Positions 9,007 to 17,522 of a stretch of DNA of 64,000 nucleotides are shown piece after piece (position 1 is the stretch's first letter; the number at the start of each line of letters is the position of its first letter). Position numbers and translations under genes: made by a program. The notes under the pieces are model-generated. The model was not told the DNA's origin. It searched no databases and saw only the letters and a list, made by a program, of their open reading frames with translations. Source of the stretch: Actinomycetes bacterium (GTDB lineage Bacteria > Actinomycetota > Actinomycetes > DATJPE01); the NCBI GenBank assembly GCA_035506535.1, contig DATJPE010000074.1:1-64000 (forward strand), given 5' to 3'.

Positions 9007-9585
9007 TTACTCCTTGGGGGTGAAGGTGTCAGAAGCGGTGTTGCCGGGGTGGGCCCGGTCTCGTTCATCCGCGATGAGCTCGTTGAGCCACCGCACCTCG
9101 CGCTCCACGCTCTCCAGGCCGTGCCGCTGGAGCTCGAGGGTGTAGCTGTCCAGTCGCTCCCGCGTGCGCGTCAGCGACGTACGGACGTTGTCGAGTCGTT
9201 CCTCGAGCCGGCTGCGCCGGCCCTCGAGGATGCGCAGCCGCGTGTCCGCGCCGGTCTGGGCGAAGAACGCGAAGTGCACGCCGAAGTTGTCGTCCTCCCA
9301 GGACGCCGGACCGGACTGGTCCAGCAGCTCCTGGAAGTGCTCCTTGCCGTCCGCCGTGAGGCGGTAGACGATCTTCGAGCGCCGACCGGTGGACTGGGTC
9401 GACTCCTCGGTGATCAGCCCCTGGTGCAGCAGGCTCTTCAGGCAGGGATACAGCGAGCCGTACGAGAAGGCCCGCATGCTGCCCAGGAGCGCGTTGAGCC
9501 GCTTGCGCAGCTCGTAGCCGTGCATCGGCGACTCGTGGAGCAGGCCGAGCACGGCCATCTCCAACACGTCGGTCCGCTTGCTCAC
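9007..9585 (-). CDS. PadR family transcriptional regulator
   Basis: 192 aa. The PadR winged helix is at the N-terminus ([23 protein letters not shown], then [18 protein letters not shown]) and the C-terminal half is a long coiled-coil-like helix (residues about 115-175) for dimerisation. It probably controls the padR-ino1 operon and hence inositol synthesis. GTG 9585 is chosen because it begins the PadR fold and has GGAGAG about 6 nt upstream; the longer open frame lacks this. A perfect inverted repeat 57 bp upstream of the start (9642-9660) is the likely operator. Confidence 0.88.
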   Translation of the reverse strand: MSKRTDVLEMAVLGLLHESPMHGYELRKRLNALLGSMRAFSYGSLYPCLKSLLHQGLITEESTQSTGRRSKIVYRLTADGKEHFQELLDQSGPASWEDDNFGVHFAFFAQTGADTRLRILEGRRSRLEERLDNVRTSLTRTRERLDSYTLELQRHGLESVEREVRWLNELIADERDRAHPGNTASDTFTPKE

Positions 9586-9641
9586 AGGCAGCTCTCCGGG
9601 GACGGTACGGTGAACGCGAGGCAACGGGGCCGATGCTCCCG

Positions 9642-9660
9642 ATGTATCGGTTCGATACAT
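9642..9660. promoter_or_regulatory. Palindrome ATGTATCG-GTT-CGATACAT, likely PadR operator
   Basis: Perfect 8-3-8 inverted repeat between divergent padR and the DUF5318 gene. A further half site CGATAC follows at 9666-9671. PadR proteins bind AT-rich palindromes of the ATGTAT...ATACAT kind, and this is the only such site in the region, so autoregulation is likely. Confidence 0.7.
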
Positions 9661-9728
9661 TGAGACGATACGCATCACCCTGGTCCCTGGCAAGCCGACG
9701 CGCAGGGCGGCGGCCGGCGCGAGCCCCG

Positions 9729-9734
9729 TACCCT
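9729..9734 (+). promoter_or_regulatory. -10 hexamer TACCCT for the DUF5318 gene
   Basis: It lies 7 nt before ATG 9742; leaderless arrangement. Confidence 0.55.
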
Positions 9735-9741
9735 CGAGACC

Positions 9742-10143
9742 ATGTGGTCGGAACGGGCCCGTGTGGACTACACGCTGAAGCGCCGCGCCACGCTCGCGTC
9801 CCTGTTCCGCGGACTGACCACCCCGACCGACGTGTGCGACCCCGACCCCTACCTGCTGCGCGCCGCCAAGCACCACGGGGAGACGACCGAGCGCACCTGC
9901 CCGGTGTGCCGCCGTGAGATGCTGGTGGAGCTCAGCTACACCTTCGGCGACCAGCTGGGGCAGTACTCCGGCCGGCTCAAGGCGCGCGCCGAGCTCGAGG
10001 CGATGGCCCGCGAGCACGGGGAGTTCAGCGTCTACGTCGTCGAGGTATGCACCGGCTGCGGATGGAACCACCTCGTCGTGTCGTTCGTCCTCGGTGACGG
10101 GGTACCTCGTACGCCGGAGCGTCGGCGGCGTTCCGCCGACTGA
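9742..10143 (+). CDS. DUF5318 family zinc-ribbon-like protein
   Basis: 133 aa. Two CxxC pairs (C53/C56 in TCPVC, C103/C106 in CTGC) suggest one bound zinc. Proteins of this family sit directly upstream of the class A PBP gene in actinomycetes (the position of Rv0049 in M. tuberculosis), and that is so here. The function is unknown. The short spacing to the PBP (50 bp) suggests co-transcription and a possible cell-wall link, which is inference. Confidence 0.82.
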   Translation: MWSERARVDYTLKRRATLASLFRGLTTPTDVCDPDPYLLRAAKHHGETTERTCPVCRREMLVELSYTFGDQLGQYSGRLKARAELEAMAREHGEFSVYVVEVCTGCGWNHLVVSFVLGDGVPRTPERRRRSAD

Positions 10144-10193
10144 CCGGCCGGCGCCGCCCGTACCCCGCCCTGTCCCCTCCCGAGAGCGGTGCC

Positions 10194-12326
10194 GTGAAGC
10201 TCCCCCACCCCGACTACCCGCGAGCCGGGAAGACCGGCGTACGGCGCTACTTGCCCTCGTGGCGCCAGCTGCTGGGTCTCGGGCTGTTCCTCGCGCTGGT
10301 GGTCATCGGCGTCACCGTGTGGGCCTACGAGCGCACCGACGTACCGCAGCCGAACCAGGAGGCCCTTGCCCAGCAGAGCGTCCTGTACTACAGCGATGGG
10401 AGGACCGTCCTCGCCCGAGTGGGGACCACCGACCGCACGTCGGTCGCCCTGTCCGACATCCCGCTGACCACACGTGAGGCGGTCCTCGCCGCAGAGGACC
10501 GGCGCTTCTATCACGAGGGCGTCTTCTCGCCGACCGGGATCGCGCGGGCCGTGCTCAACGACGCCCGGGGCCGCAGCCTGCAAGGCGGGTCGACGATCAC
10601 CCAGCAGCTGGTGAAGAACTACTACCTCACCCAGCAGCGCACCGTCTCCCGCAAGTTCCGCGAGGCGATCCTCGCGGTGAAGATCGAGCGCACGCTCAGC
10701 AAGGACCAGATCTTCGAGGACTACCTCAACACCATCTACTACGGGCGCGGCGCGTACGGCATCCAGGCCGCCGCCCGCGCCTACTTCGGGGTCTCGGCGC
10801 GCAACCTCACAGTGGAGCAGGGGGCGGTGCTGGCCTCGCTCATCCGCAGCCCCGGCGGGTACGCCCCCGAGACGAACCTGGCGGGGCTGCGGGCCCGCTG
10901 GGACTACGTCCTCGACGGGATGGTCAAGCAGGGCTGGCTGACGCCGGCGCAGCGGCAGGCCGCGACCTTCCCGACCATCGCGAAGCGGCGTACCGCGATC
11001 AGCCTCGCCGGGCCGAGCGGCTACCTCGTGGCCGAGGTCCGCAAGGAGCTGCTCGCGCTCGGCTACGGCGAGGACCGCATCGACAGCGGCGGCCTGCACA
11101 TCGTGACCACCTTCGACGCCAAGGACCAGGCGGCCGCGGAGAAGGCGGTCCACGACCTACGTCCGACCGAGACCGACGTACGGGTGGGCCTCGCCCAGGT
11201 GGACCCGGCCACCGGAGGGGTGCTCGCGCTCTACGGCGGGCGCAACTACCTCACCCAGCAGTACGACGACGCGACCCAGTCCGCGCCGCAGGCGGGTTCG
11301 ACGTTCAAGCCGTTCGCGCTCGCCGCCGCGCTGGAGAACGGCGTCAGCCTGAGCTCGATGTGGAACGGGCACTCGCCCCAGACCGTCCAGGGACCCAGCG
11401 GGCCGTACGTGGTCCGCAACTACGGCGGCGAGAGCTTCGGGCGGATCTCGCTCCTCACTGCGACCGAGGACTCCGTCAACACCGTCTACGTCCCCCTGTC
11501 GCTGCAGGTCGGGACGGACAAGGTCGTCGACGCGGCCCGCCGCGCCGGGATCCCCGACTCGGTGCCCATCGACAGCGGCCCCACCGTCGCGCTCGGCACC
11601 GCGTCCCCGACCGCCCTGGACATGGCGAGCGCCTATGCCACCTTCGCCGCGGACGGGATCTACCGCGCGCCGCACGTCGTCGCGGCGGTGAAGACCCTCG
11701 GCGGCGGCGTGCTCTATCGGGCCAAGGTCGTCAGCGTCCGCGCGTTCACCCCCGACGTCGTGGCCGGCGTCGACTACGCCCTGCAGAAGGTCGTCACGGA
11801 TGGGACCGGCTTCGCGGCGAAGGCCCTGGGCCGGCCCGCGGCCGGCAAGACCGGCACGACCAACGCCGGCAAGTCCGCCTGGTTCGCCGGGTACGTCCCC
11901 CAGGCGGCGATGGCGGTGGACCTGTTCCGTCCGGACAAGCAGGGGAACCTGACCTCCCTCGACGGTGTGGGCGGGATGTCCACGGTCACCGGCGGCTCGT
12001 TCCCCGCGCGCATCTGGACCGCGGCGATGGCCGGCTCCCTCGCCGGCACCCCGGTCGAGACGTTCCCGACCCCCGCACCGTCGATCACCGCCGGGCCCTC
12101 GACGAGCACCAGCGTCTCCCCCAGCCCGTCGACCACTCCCACGGCGACGAGCCCGACCCCGACGCCCACGCCCACACCCACGCCGACCCCCACCCCGACG
12201 CCCACACCCACACCGACCCCCACCCCGACGAACCAACCCTCGGCGGCGGCGCCGGGCGGGCCGCCGGCCGCGGGTGGGCGGGCGGAGGCGATCGGCCCGT
12301 CGTCGCGTGCCGCGACGGCCGGCTGA
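10194..12326 (+). CDS. ponA: Class A penicillin-binding protein (bifunctional)
   Basis: 710 aa. It polymerises and cross-links peptidoglycan at the outer face of the membrane. A cytoplasmic tail and one TM helix (residues about 26-46) lead into the GT51 glycosyltransferase domain, with catalytic EDRRFYHEG at 101-109 and GGSTITQQLVKN at 131-142. The transpeptidase domain has all three motifs: S369-TFK, S427-V-N and K552-T-G. The last 75 residues are a Ser/Thr/Pro-rich tail with a long Pro-Thr dipeptide run, probably spanning the wall. Similar Pro-rich tails occur in mycobacterial PonA1. GTG start at 10194. Confidence 0.94.
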   Translation: MKLPHPDYPRAGKTGVRRYLPSWRQLLGLGLFLALVVIGVTVWAYERTDVPQPNQEALAQQSVLYYSDGRTVLARVGTTDRTSVALSDIPLTTREAVLAAEDRRFYHEGVFSPTGIARAVLNDARGRSLQGGSTITQQLVKNYYLTQQRTVSRKFREAILAVKIERTLSKDQIFEDYLNTIYYGRGAYGIQAAARAYFGVSARNLTVEQGAVLASLIRSPGGYAPETNLAGLRARWDYVLDGMVKQGWLTPAQRQAATFPTIAKRRTAISLAGPSGYLVAEVRKELLALGYGEDRIDSGGLHIVTTFDAKDQAAAEKAVHDLRPTETDVRVGLAQVDPATGGVLALYGGRNYLTQQYDDATQSAPQAGSTFKPFALAAALENGVSLSSMWNGHSPQTVQGPSGPYVVRNYGGESFGRISLLTATEDSVNTVYVPLSLQVGTDKVVDAARRAGIPDSVPIDSGPTVALGTASPTALDMASAYATFAADGIYRAPHVVAAVKTLGGGVLYRAKVVSVRAFTPDVVAGVDYALQKVVTDGTGFAAKALGRPAAGKTGTTNAGKSAWFAGYVPQAAMAVDLFRPDKQGNLTSLDGVGGMSTVTGGSFPARIWTAAMAGSLAGTPVETFPTPAPSITAGPSTSTSVSPSPSTTPTATSPTPTPTPTPTPTPTPTPTPTPTPTPTNQPSAAAPGGPPAAGGRAEAIGPSSRAATAG
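12155..12236 (+). repeat. Low-complexity Pro-Thr codon repeat in the PBP tail
   Basis: About 80 bp of CCCACN/CCGACN hexamers encode the Pro-Thr run. The run alternates near-identical CCCACACCCACGCCGACC blocks, so its length is likely to vary between strains by slippage. Confidence 0.85.
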
Positions 12327-12338
12327 CATGATCCCGGG

Positions 12339-13856
12339 GTGACCTCGGTGCCCACCGACGCCGCCGGAGCCCCGCCGCCGGCACCGACCTCGGTCGACGA
12401 GGAGTACCCGTACGTCATCCCGAGCCGGGACGACTCCGTCGTGGGCGCCGCGGCCGGGCTGATCGGCGGGCCGATCGGAGACCACGCCGGCTGGCGACGG
12501 CGCTGGTGGACGCCGCTGCGCGTGGTGCTCGCCGTCGTGACGATCGCCTGCTGCCTGGCCTTCGTGCAGAAGGCGCCCTGCCGTGCGAACGCCTTCACCA
12601 AGGACATGTACCCGAAGCTCTGCTACACCGACATCGCGCCCCTCTACGCCGGCCGGGGCTTCGACCGGGGCGCGACGCCGTACGTGAACCCCGTTCCGTC
12701 AGAGCGGCTCGAGTACCCCGTGCTCACCGGGCTGTTCATGCAGGTGGCCGCGGTCGCGGACCGGATGATCGTGCCGGGCAACGAAAGCACGGTTGCCTAC
12801 CAACGGCTCCAGCGCTTCTTCGACATCAACGCCTTCATGCTCGCCGCATGCGCGATCGTGGGCGCGTGGTTCGTCGCGGCGACGCATCGCAGGCGGCCGT
12901 ACGACGCGCTGCTCATCGCGCCGGGGATCGTCCTCACCGCCTACATCAACTGGGACCTGCTCGCCGTCGCCCTGGGCGCCGGCGCCCTCTGGGCCTGGTC
13001 GAGGCGAAGCCCGATCGCCGCGGGGGCGCTCATCGGGCTCGGTACCGCGGCCAAGCTGTACCCGGCGTTCCTCCTGTTCCCCCTCCTGCTGCTGTGCATC
13101 CGGGCCCGCAGGATGCGCGAGTTCGGGCAGGTTCTGGGCGCGGGCGTGCTGACCTGGCTCGCGGTCAACCTGCCGGTCATGCTCAAGGCCTTCCACGGGT
13201 GGGCGTACTTCTACACGTTCAACGCGCACCGCCCCGAGTCGTGGGGCTCGCTCTGGCTCGCGCTCGACGACATGCACCGTCCGCTGCCGGCCGGGACCCT
13301 CAACGCCGTGGTCGCCCTGTGCCTGGTCGCGCTGTTCGCCGGCATCGCCTACGTCGCGTTCAGCGCGCCGCGCCGCCCCCGGCTGCCCCAGCTGGCGTTC
13401 CTGACGGTCGCGGCGTTCCTGCTGGTCAACAAGGTCTACTCACCGCAGTACGTCCTCTGGCTGGTCTTCCTCTTCCCGCTGGCGCGGCCGCGCTGGCGGG
13501 ACTTCGTGATCTGGACCAGCCTCGAGGCGGCCTACTTCGTGGCCATCTGGTGGCATCTCGAGGGGATCCAACGTCCGGACCTGGCGATCCCGAACTGGCC
13601 GCACACCCTGGCGACGCTGCTTCGCATGGGCGGCGAGCTGTGGGTGTGCGCGTTGATCGTCCGCGACATCTACCGGCCCGAGTGCGACCCGGTGCGCCTG
13701 GACGGGTCGGACGACCCGGCCGGTGGGGTCCTCGACGGCGCGCCCGACGGGGGCGCCCACGCCTTGGATCGCCCGGGTCAGGAGGCGGTGGACGTCTCCT
13801 CGGCGGTGCGCGGGGCGGCCTCGAGCGTCACCTCGTCGAAGGTCGTCGTCGTGTAG
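12339..13856 (+). CDS. Glycosyltransferase 87 (DUF2029) family membrane protein
   Basis: 505 aa, polytopic (about 9-11 helices), matching the DUF2029/GT87 mannosyltransferase-like family. An acidic region after the first helix (PLYAGRGFDRGATPYVNP...RLEYPVLTG) resembles the first-loop catalytic region of GT-C enzymes. It is likely to use a polyprenyl-phosphate sugar outside the membrane; the acceptor is unknown. It occupies the place of Rv0051 next to PonA1 in M. tuberculosis. GTG 12339 is only 12 bp after the PBP stop and has CATGAT 6 nt upstream. The last 79 bp overlap the convergent racemase-like gene, so the low-complexity C-terminus is weakly constrained. Confidence 0.83.
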   Translation: MTSVPTDAAGAPPPAPTSVDEEYPYVIPSRDDSVVGAAAGLIGGPIGDHAGWRRRWWTPLRVVLAVVTIACCLAFVQKAPCRANAFTKDMYPKLCYTDIAPLYAGRGFDRGATPYVNPVPSERLEYPVLTGLFMQVAAVADRMIVPGNESTVAYQRLQRFFDINAFMLAACAIVGAWFVAATHRRRPYDALLIAPGIVLTAYINWDLLAVALGAGALWAWSRRSPIAAGALIGLGTAAKLYPAFLLFPLLLLCIRARRMREFGQVLGAGVLTWLAVNLPVMLKAFHGWAYFYTFNAHRPESWGSLWLALDDMHRPLPAGTLNAVVALCLVALFAGIAYVAFSAPRRPRLPQLAFLTVAAFLLVNKVYSPQYVLWLVFLFPLARPRWRDFVIWTSLEAAYFVAIWWHLEGIQRPDLAIPNWPHTLATLLRMGGELWVCALIVRDIYRPECDPVRLDGSDDPAGGVLDGAPDGGAHALDRPGQEAVDVSSAVRGAASSVTSSKVVVV

Positions 13857-14857
13857 CGCACGTCGCAGTCCAGCTCGTCGCCGATGGCGACCTCGAGGTC
13901 GTCGGGCACCAGCAACAACGAGACCTGCATGTGCGGGGGCTCGGCGAACCAACGCTGCTTCCCGCCCGCATGGAACGGCGAGAGGGTGCGGCCGGTCGCC
14001 TCGAGCCCGCCCTTGGCCGCCGCCTTGCCGCGGCCGATGACGCCGTGCACCGCTTTGGGCGCCTCGAGTCCGACCCCGTGGGCCGTCCCGCCGCTGACCA
14101 CGAGCAGGCGGTGGGCCCCCGGCATCTTGCGCTGCCGGTAGCCGTAGCGCGCACCGCGCTTGAGGTCGTGGACGTCGAGCACCGTCCCGGTGGCCCGCAG
14201 CGCCTCCCGCTCGCCGAGCCAGAGCGAGGTGCCCACCCGCGGACGTACCTCGATGGCTGGGTGCTCCGCTCGCACCCGCTCCAGCTCGTGCGGTGAGAGG
14301 TGGGAGACCCACAGCCGATCCACGTGCAGCGCGGCGCCCCAGAGCCGGGCGATCAGCGACTCCGTCTCCGCCAGGCGGCCCAGCCGCGGCTCGGCGAGCG
14401 GCAGATGGATCGCGAAGCCCTCGACGCGAAGCCCGGTCAGCAGCGGTCCGACCTCGAGCAGGTGGTCGTGCGGTACGCCGTGCCGGTGCATGGACGTCTC
14501 CACCTCCACCACCACCCGGGTCGGCATGCCGAGCGCGGCGAGCGCGGTCAGCGCCTCGATGGAGGAGACGGTGCGGATCGTCGGGTCGTCGGCCTCCGGG
14601 GGCGGGTCCACCCGGTGGTCCCACGGGGTGAGGACGAGGACGTCCCCGTCGTAGGCCTCGCGCGCGGCCGAGACCTCGAAGCGGGTGCCCACCGCGAGCG
14701 CGGGCAGTCCCAGGCGGGCGGTCTCAGCGCCGAGGAGGCTGACACCGAAGCCGTACCCGTTGCCCTTGGCCACCGGCACCAGTCCGGGCGTCTGCTCCAG
14801 GACCTCGGTCAGGTGCGCGCGCCAGCGCTCGGCGTCGACGTGCAGCGTGAAGGCCAT
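13778..14857 (-). CDS. Alanine racemase-like PLP protein
   Basis: 359 aa. The N-terminal alanine racemase barrel motif is VPVAKGNGYGFG, with K31 as the expected PLP lysine, and EVETSMHRHG and HLP follow at strands of the barrel. The C-terminal half diverges from canonical Alr, so racemisation of alanine is not assured. It lies 4 bp downstream of a FemX-type gene, and the pair borders the PBP/GT87 genes, which points to peptidoglycan precursor modification. ATG 14857 is preceded by GGAGGTGACCGG, a strong ribosome binding site; the frame extends upstream into femX but has no better start. Confidence 0.75.
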   Translation of the reverse strand: MAFTLHVDAERWRAHLTEVLEQTPGLVPVAKGNGYGFGVSLLGAETARLGLPALAVGTRFEVSAAREAYDGDVLVLTPWDHRVDPPPEADDPTIRTVSSIEALTALAALGMPTRVVVEVETSMHRHGVPHDHLLEVGPLLTGLRVEGFAIHLPLAEPRLGRLAETESLIARLWGAALHVDRLWVSHLSPHELERVRAEHPAIEVRPRVGTSLWLGEREALRATGTVLDVHDLKRGARYGYRQRKMPGAHRLLVVSGGTAHGVGLEAPKAVHGVIGRGKAAAKGGLEATGRTLSPFHAGGKQRWFAEPPHMQVSLLLVPDDLEVAIGDELDCDVRYTTTTFDEVTLEAAPRTAEETSTAS

Positions 14858-14861
14858 CCGG

Positions 14862-15989
14862 TCACCTCCGCGCGAGATAGGCGGTGAACGCCTTGTAGAG
14901 GAGCGGGCTGAGCGGGAAGTCCCACTCACCGACGTACTCGACGGCCTCGCCCCCCGTGCCCAGCTTGAACTGGATCAGCCCGAACAGATGGTCCTCGGGG
15001 TCGAGGGTGTCGCTGATGCCGCGCAGGTCGTACACGGCAGCACCCTCGGCAAGCGCGTCGCGCATCATCCGCCACTGCACGGCGTTGCTCGGGCGTACCT
15101 CGCGCCGGTGGTCGGCGCTGGCTCCGTAGGAGTACCAGACGTGGTCGCCGACGCGAACGGCGGTCGTCGCGGCCAGCGCCTCCCCGTCGAGGCGGGCGAG
15201 GTAGAGCCGGATCCGGTCGGGGTCCTCGGCGGTCATGGCCCGCCACATGCGTTGGAAGTACGCCAGGCCGCGGGGGGTGAAGCCGTCGCGCTTGGCCGTG
15301 GTGAGGTACAGGGCGTGGAACTCGGCGAGGTCGTCGGGGCCAGCGCGCTCGACGACGACCCCTGCCTTCTCGGCCTTCTTGATGTTGCGCCGCCACAGCT
15401 GGTTGAACCCGGCCAGCACGTCGGCCTCGCTCCGGCCGGCCAGCGGAAGCTGGAAGACGTACCGGGGCTGGACGTCTCCGAAGCCGGCGCCGGCGCCGGA
15501 GAGCTGCCGCCAACCGAGGTGGGTCAGGGCCTCGACGAGCCCGACGCCGTCCTTGTCGGTGCTGTCGGAGGGGACGTCGCCGAGCCGGCCGCCAGCACCC
15601 GCCGCGATCGCCTCCTTCAACGTCGCGGCCGACCAGCGCCGGACCGGGACCTGCGGGCCGATCTTCACCGCGAACACCTTGCGGCGCTTGAGCATCGCGG
15701 TCAGTGGCGCCAGGACGTCGGCCGGCTCGTAAGCGGACCAGTCGAGCACGGGCCCCTCGGGCAGGTAGGCCAGGTAGCGCTCGACGCCCGGCGTGCGGCG
15801 GAGCAGCACCAGGGCGGCGCCGACGAGCCGGTCGCCGTCGTACCAGCCGAGGCTGAGGTTGCCCCACTCGGCTTTCACCCCCGCCCAGGAGGGGCACTGC
15901 AGGAACGAGGCCGAGCGCTCGGTGACGAACCCGAGATGGGCGTCGCGGTCCAGCGGCCGTACCTCCAGCGGCCGTACCTCCAGCGGCAT
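14862..15989 (-). CDS. FemA/FemB (FemX) family peptidyltransferase
   Basis: 375 aa. Two GNAT-like halves are visible, with RYVFQLPL...FNQLWRRNIKKAEKAGV typical of Fem ligases and PSNAVQWRMMRDALAEGAAVYDLRG near the end of the second half. These enzymes transfer an amino acid from aminoacyl-tRNA to the stem peptide of lipid II. The N-terminus contains a duplicated LEVRP pentapeptide caused by a 15-bp tandem repeat. ATG 15989 follows TAGGGT by 6 nt (leaderless). It is the first gene of a two-gene operon with the racemase-like protein. Confidence 0.85.
   Translation of the reverse strand: MPLEVRPLEVRPLDRDAHLGFVTERSASFLQCPSWAGVKAEWGNLSLGWYDGDRLVGAALVLLRRTPGVERYLAYLPEGPVLDWSAYEPADVLAPLTAMLKRRKVFAVKIGPQVPVRRWSAATLKEAIAAGAGGRLGDVPSDSTDKDGVGLVEALTHLGWRQLSGAGAGFGDVQPRYVFQLPLAGRSEADVLAGFNQLWRRNIKKAEKAGVVVERAGPDDLAEFHALYLTTAKRDGFTPRGLAYFQRMWRAMTAEDPDRIRLYLARLDGEALAATTAVRVGDHVWYSYGASADHRREVRPSNAVQWRMMRDALAEGAAVYDLRGISDTLDPEDHLFGLIQFKLGTGGEAVEYVGEWDFPLSPLLYKAFTAYLARR
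15951..15986. repeat. 15-bp tandem repeat at the 5' end of femX
   Basis: CAGCGGCCGTACCTC occurs at 15951-15965 and 15966-15980, with a partial third copy. It duplicates five codons near the start and keeps the frame. Confidence 0.85.
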
Positions 15990-15995
15990 GGGACA

Positions 15996-16001
15996 ACCCT
16001 A
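15996..16001 (-). promoter_or_regulatory. -10 hexamer TAGGGT for femX
   Basis: Minus-strand hexamer, 6 nt before ATG 15989. Confidence 0.6.
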
Positions 16002-16087
16002 CGGGCGGGACGGCCGGCGGTTCTGGCGCTGGAAGACGGTGCGTGCGTCAGACGCCTGTGTCGTCGGACGACGTGCCGCGCTGCCGC

Positions 16088-16882
16088 TCAGAGGTCGAGG
16101 TCGACGACGACGGGGGCGTGATCGCTCGGGCCCTTGCCCTCCTTGAGGCTGCCCTTGCGCGCCTCCCGGTCGACATAGGCGTCGGTGACCGCGGAGACGA
16201 AGGCGGGGTTGGCGTAGACGAGGTCGATGCGCATCCCGAGGTTCTTGTGGAAGTTGCCCGCCCGGTAGTCCCAGTAGGTGAACGGGGTGTCGTACTTCAT
16301 CGCCCGCGGGACGACGTCGTCGAGGCCGAGGGCGCGCAGCTCGGCGAGTGCGGCCCGCTCCTGTGGCGTGACATGCGTGAGGCCCTCGAAGGCGGTGACG
16401 TCCCACACGTCGGAGTCGTTGGGGGCGACGTTGAAGTCGCCGAGGACGGCGTACGGCCGCGTCGCGGTCAGCTCGGCCGCCACCGTGGCGCGCAGCGCGT
16501 CCAGCCACTCGAGCTTGTAGGCGTAGTGCGGATGCCCCGGCTCGCGGCCGTTGGGGACGTACACGCTCCACACCCGCACGCCGCCGCAGGTCGCGCCGAT
16601 CGCCCGCCGCTCGGTGGCCCCCTCGTACGTCGGCTCGCCGGACAGCCCGCTCACCACCTCGGAGAGGCCCAGCCGGGACAGGATGGCCACGCCGTTCCAG
16701 CGGCCGTCGGCGTTGACGGCGCACTCGTACCCGAGTGCGGTGAAGTCGGCCGTCGGGAACTGCTCCGGCGTCGCCTTGAGCTCCTGCAGGCACACGACGT
16801 CGGGCGCCGCCGCCGGCAGCCACTCGCGCATCTTGCCCATCCGGACCGTCACCGAGTTGACGTTCCAGGTCGCGATCCGCAC
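16088..16882 (-). CDS. xthA: Exodeoxyribonuclease III / AP endonuclease
   Basis: 264 aa, full length for the ExoIII family. The catalytic set is present: WNVNS near the N-terminus, QELK (E34), GDFNVAPND and the C-terminal SDHAPV. It repairs abasic sites and removes 3' blocks in DNA. GTG 16882 is preceded 7 nt upstream by TAGGGT. An imperfect palindrome (16910-16964) lies just upstream. Confidence 0.94.
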   Translation of the reverse strand: MRIATWNVNSVTVRMGKMREWLPAAAPDVVCLQELKATPEQFPTADFTALGYECAVNADGRWNGVAILSRLGLSEVVSGLSGEPTYEGATERRAIGATCGGVRVWSVYVPNGREPGHPHYAYKLEWLDALRATVAAELTATRPYAVLGDFNVAPNDSDVWDVTAFEGLTHVTPQERAALAELRALGLDDVVPRAMKYDTPFTYWDYRAGNFHKNLGMRIDLVYANPAFVSAVTDAYVDREARKGSLKEGKGPSDHAPVVVDLDL

Positions 16883-16889
16883 AAGGCCG

Positions 16890-16895
16890 ACCCTA
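16890..16895 (-). promoter_or_regulatory. -10 hexamer TAGGGT for xthA
   Basis: Minus-strand hexamer, 7 nt before GTG 16882. Confidence 0.55.
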
Positions 16896-16909
16896 TGACC
16901 CGCCTTGAT

Positions 16910-16964
16910 CCGAATGAACGCGGCGTTCAGTCGTACCTATTGGAGCAATGCCGCGTTCATTCGG
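16910..16964. repeat. 18-19-18 palindrome, copy 1
   Basis: The left arm CCGAATGAACGCGGCGTT (16910-16927) pairs with 16947-16964 at 17 of 18 positions around a 19-nt loop that contains ACCTATTGGA. A second copy with the same arm and loop lengths lies at 38328-38382. Confidence 0.9.
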
Positions 16965-16974
16965 AGAAGGAGGG

Positions 16975-17322
16975 TCAGCTGAAGCCGCCGTGGCCGAAGC
17001 CGAGGCCCATCCCGACGGCGGCGGCGCCCATCCCGATGACGTCGAACCACCGCTGGCCGGTCGACTCCGAGGTCAGCTGGCAGTACAGCCCGAGGGCGAC
17101 GCCGACGATCCCGAGAACGGTGGCGGCGGCGTGCGCCGAGACGACCACGCCGAGCCCGAAGGCGACGCAGCCGACGACGAAGGTCACCAGGGTCAGGACC
17201 TGGTGCACCCGATGGTGCAGGGCGGGGGTCTCGGCCCGGGAGTGCCCGAGCAGGGCGGGGGTGTGCGTGTACGGCGCCGCGGGCGCAGAGCTGGCCCCGG
17301 CGTCTGGGGCGGACTCGTTCAT
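16975..17322 (-). CDS. Small two- or three-TM membrane protein, unknown
   Basis: 115 aa. A polar 40-residue N-terminus precedes hydrophobic segments VLTLVTFVVGCVAFGLGVVV and AATVLGIVGVALGLYCQL, then a Gly/Met-rich C-terminal segment. No family recognised. ATG 17322 is chosen because the upstream frame runs antisense into the rpsF leader. It diverges from rpsF. CACGCT lies 6 nt before the start, a partial match to the leaderless pattern. Confidence 0.6.
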   Translation of the reverse strand: MNESAPDAGASSAPAAPYTHTPALLGHSRAETPALHHRVHQVLTLVTFVVGCVAFGLGVVVSAHAAATVLGIVGVALGLYCQLTSESTGQRWFDVIGMGAAAVGMGLGFGHGGFS

Positions 17323-17376
17323 GATCGAAGCGTGCGCCTGACTGTGGACGATTTCAACGGGCCCGCCCGTCTCGGC

Positions 17377-17382
17377 TACCCT
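17377..17382 (+). promoter_or_regulatory. -10 hexamer TACCCT for the rpsF operon
   Basis: The same hexamer as before cca and nagA, but about 140 bp before the rpsF start, so here it would make an mRNA with a leader carrying the hairpin at 17391-17416. Confidence 0.5.
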
Positions 17383-17390
17383 GGTCCGCG

Positions 17391-17416
17391 GTTGCCGCCC
17401 GTTCGCGGGCGGCAGC
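17391..17416 (+). promoter_or_regulatory. UUCG-capped hairpin in the rpsF leader
   Basis: An 11-bp stem (17391-17401 with 17406-17416, one G-T pair) closes a TTCG tetraloop, starting about 9 nt after the proposed -10 element. Actinobacterial rpsF leaders can bind the S6:S18 complex for autoregulation; whether this hairpin does so, or is an mRNA-stabilising cap, is not decided by sequence. Confidence 0.5.
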
Positions 17417-17522
17417 GACGTACCGCGACACGGTGGCGGCCTCTCGAGACCACCCAGCGTCGCGAGCCCTCCTGCCACGGACCGACCGTGGCCGCTCAGT
17501 CCAGAGGAGGTGGGGTTCACGC

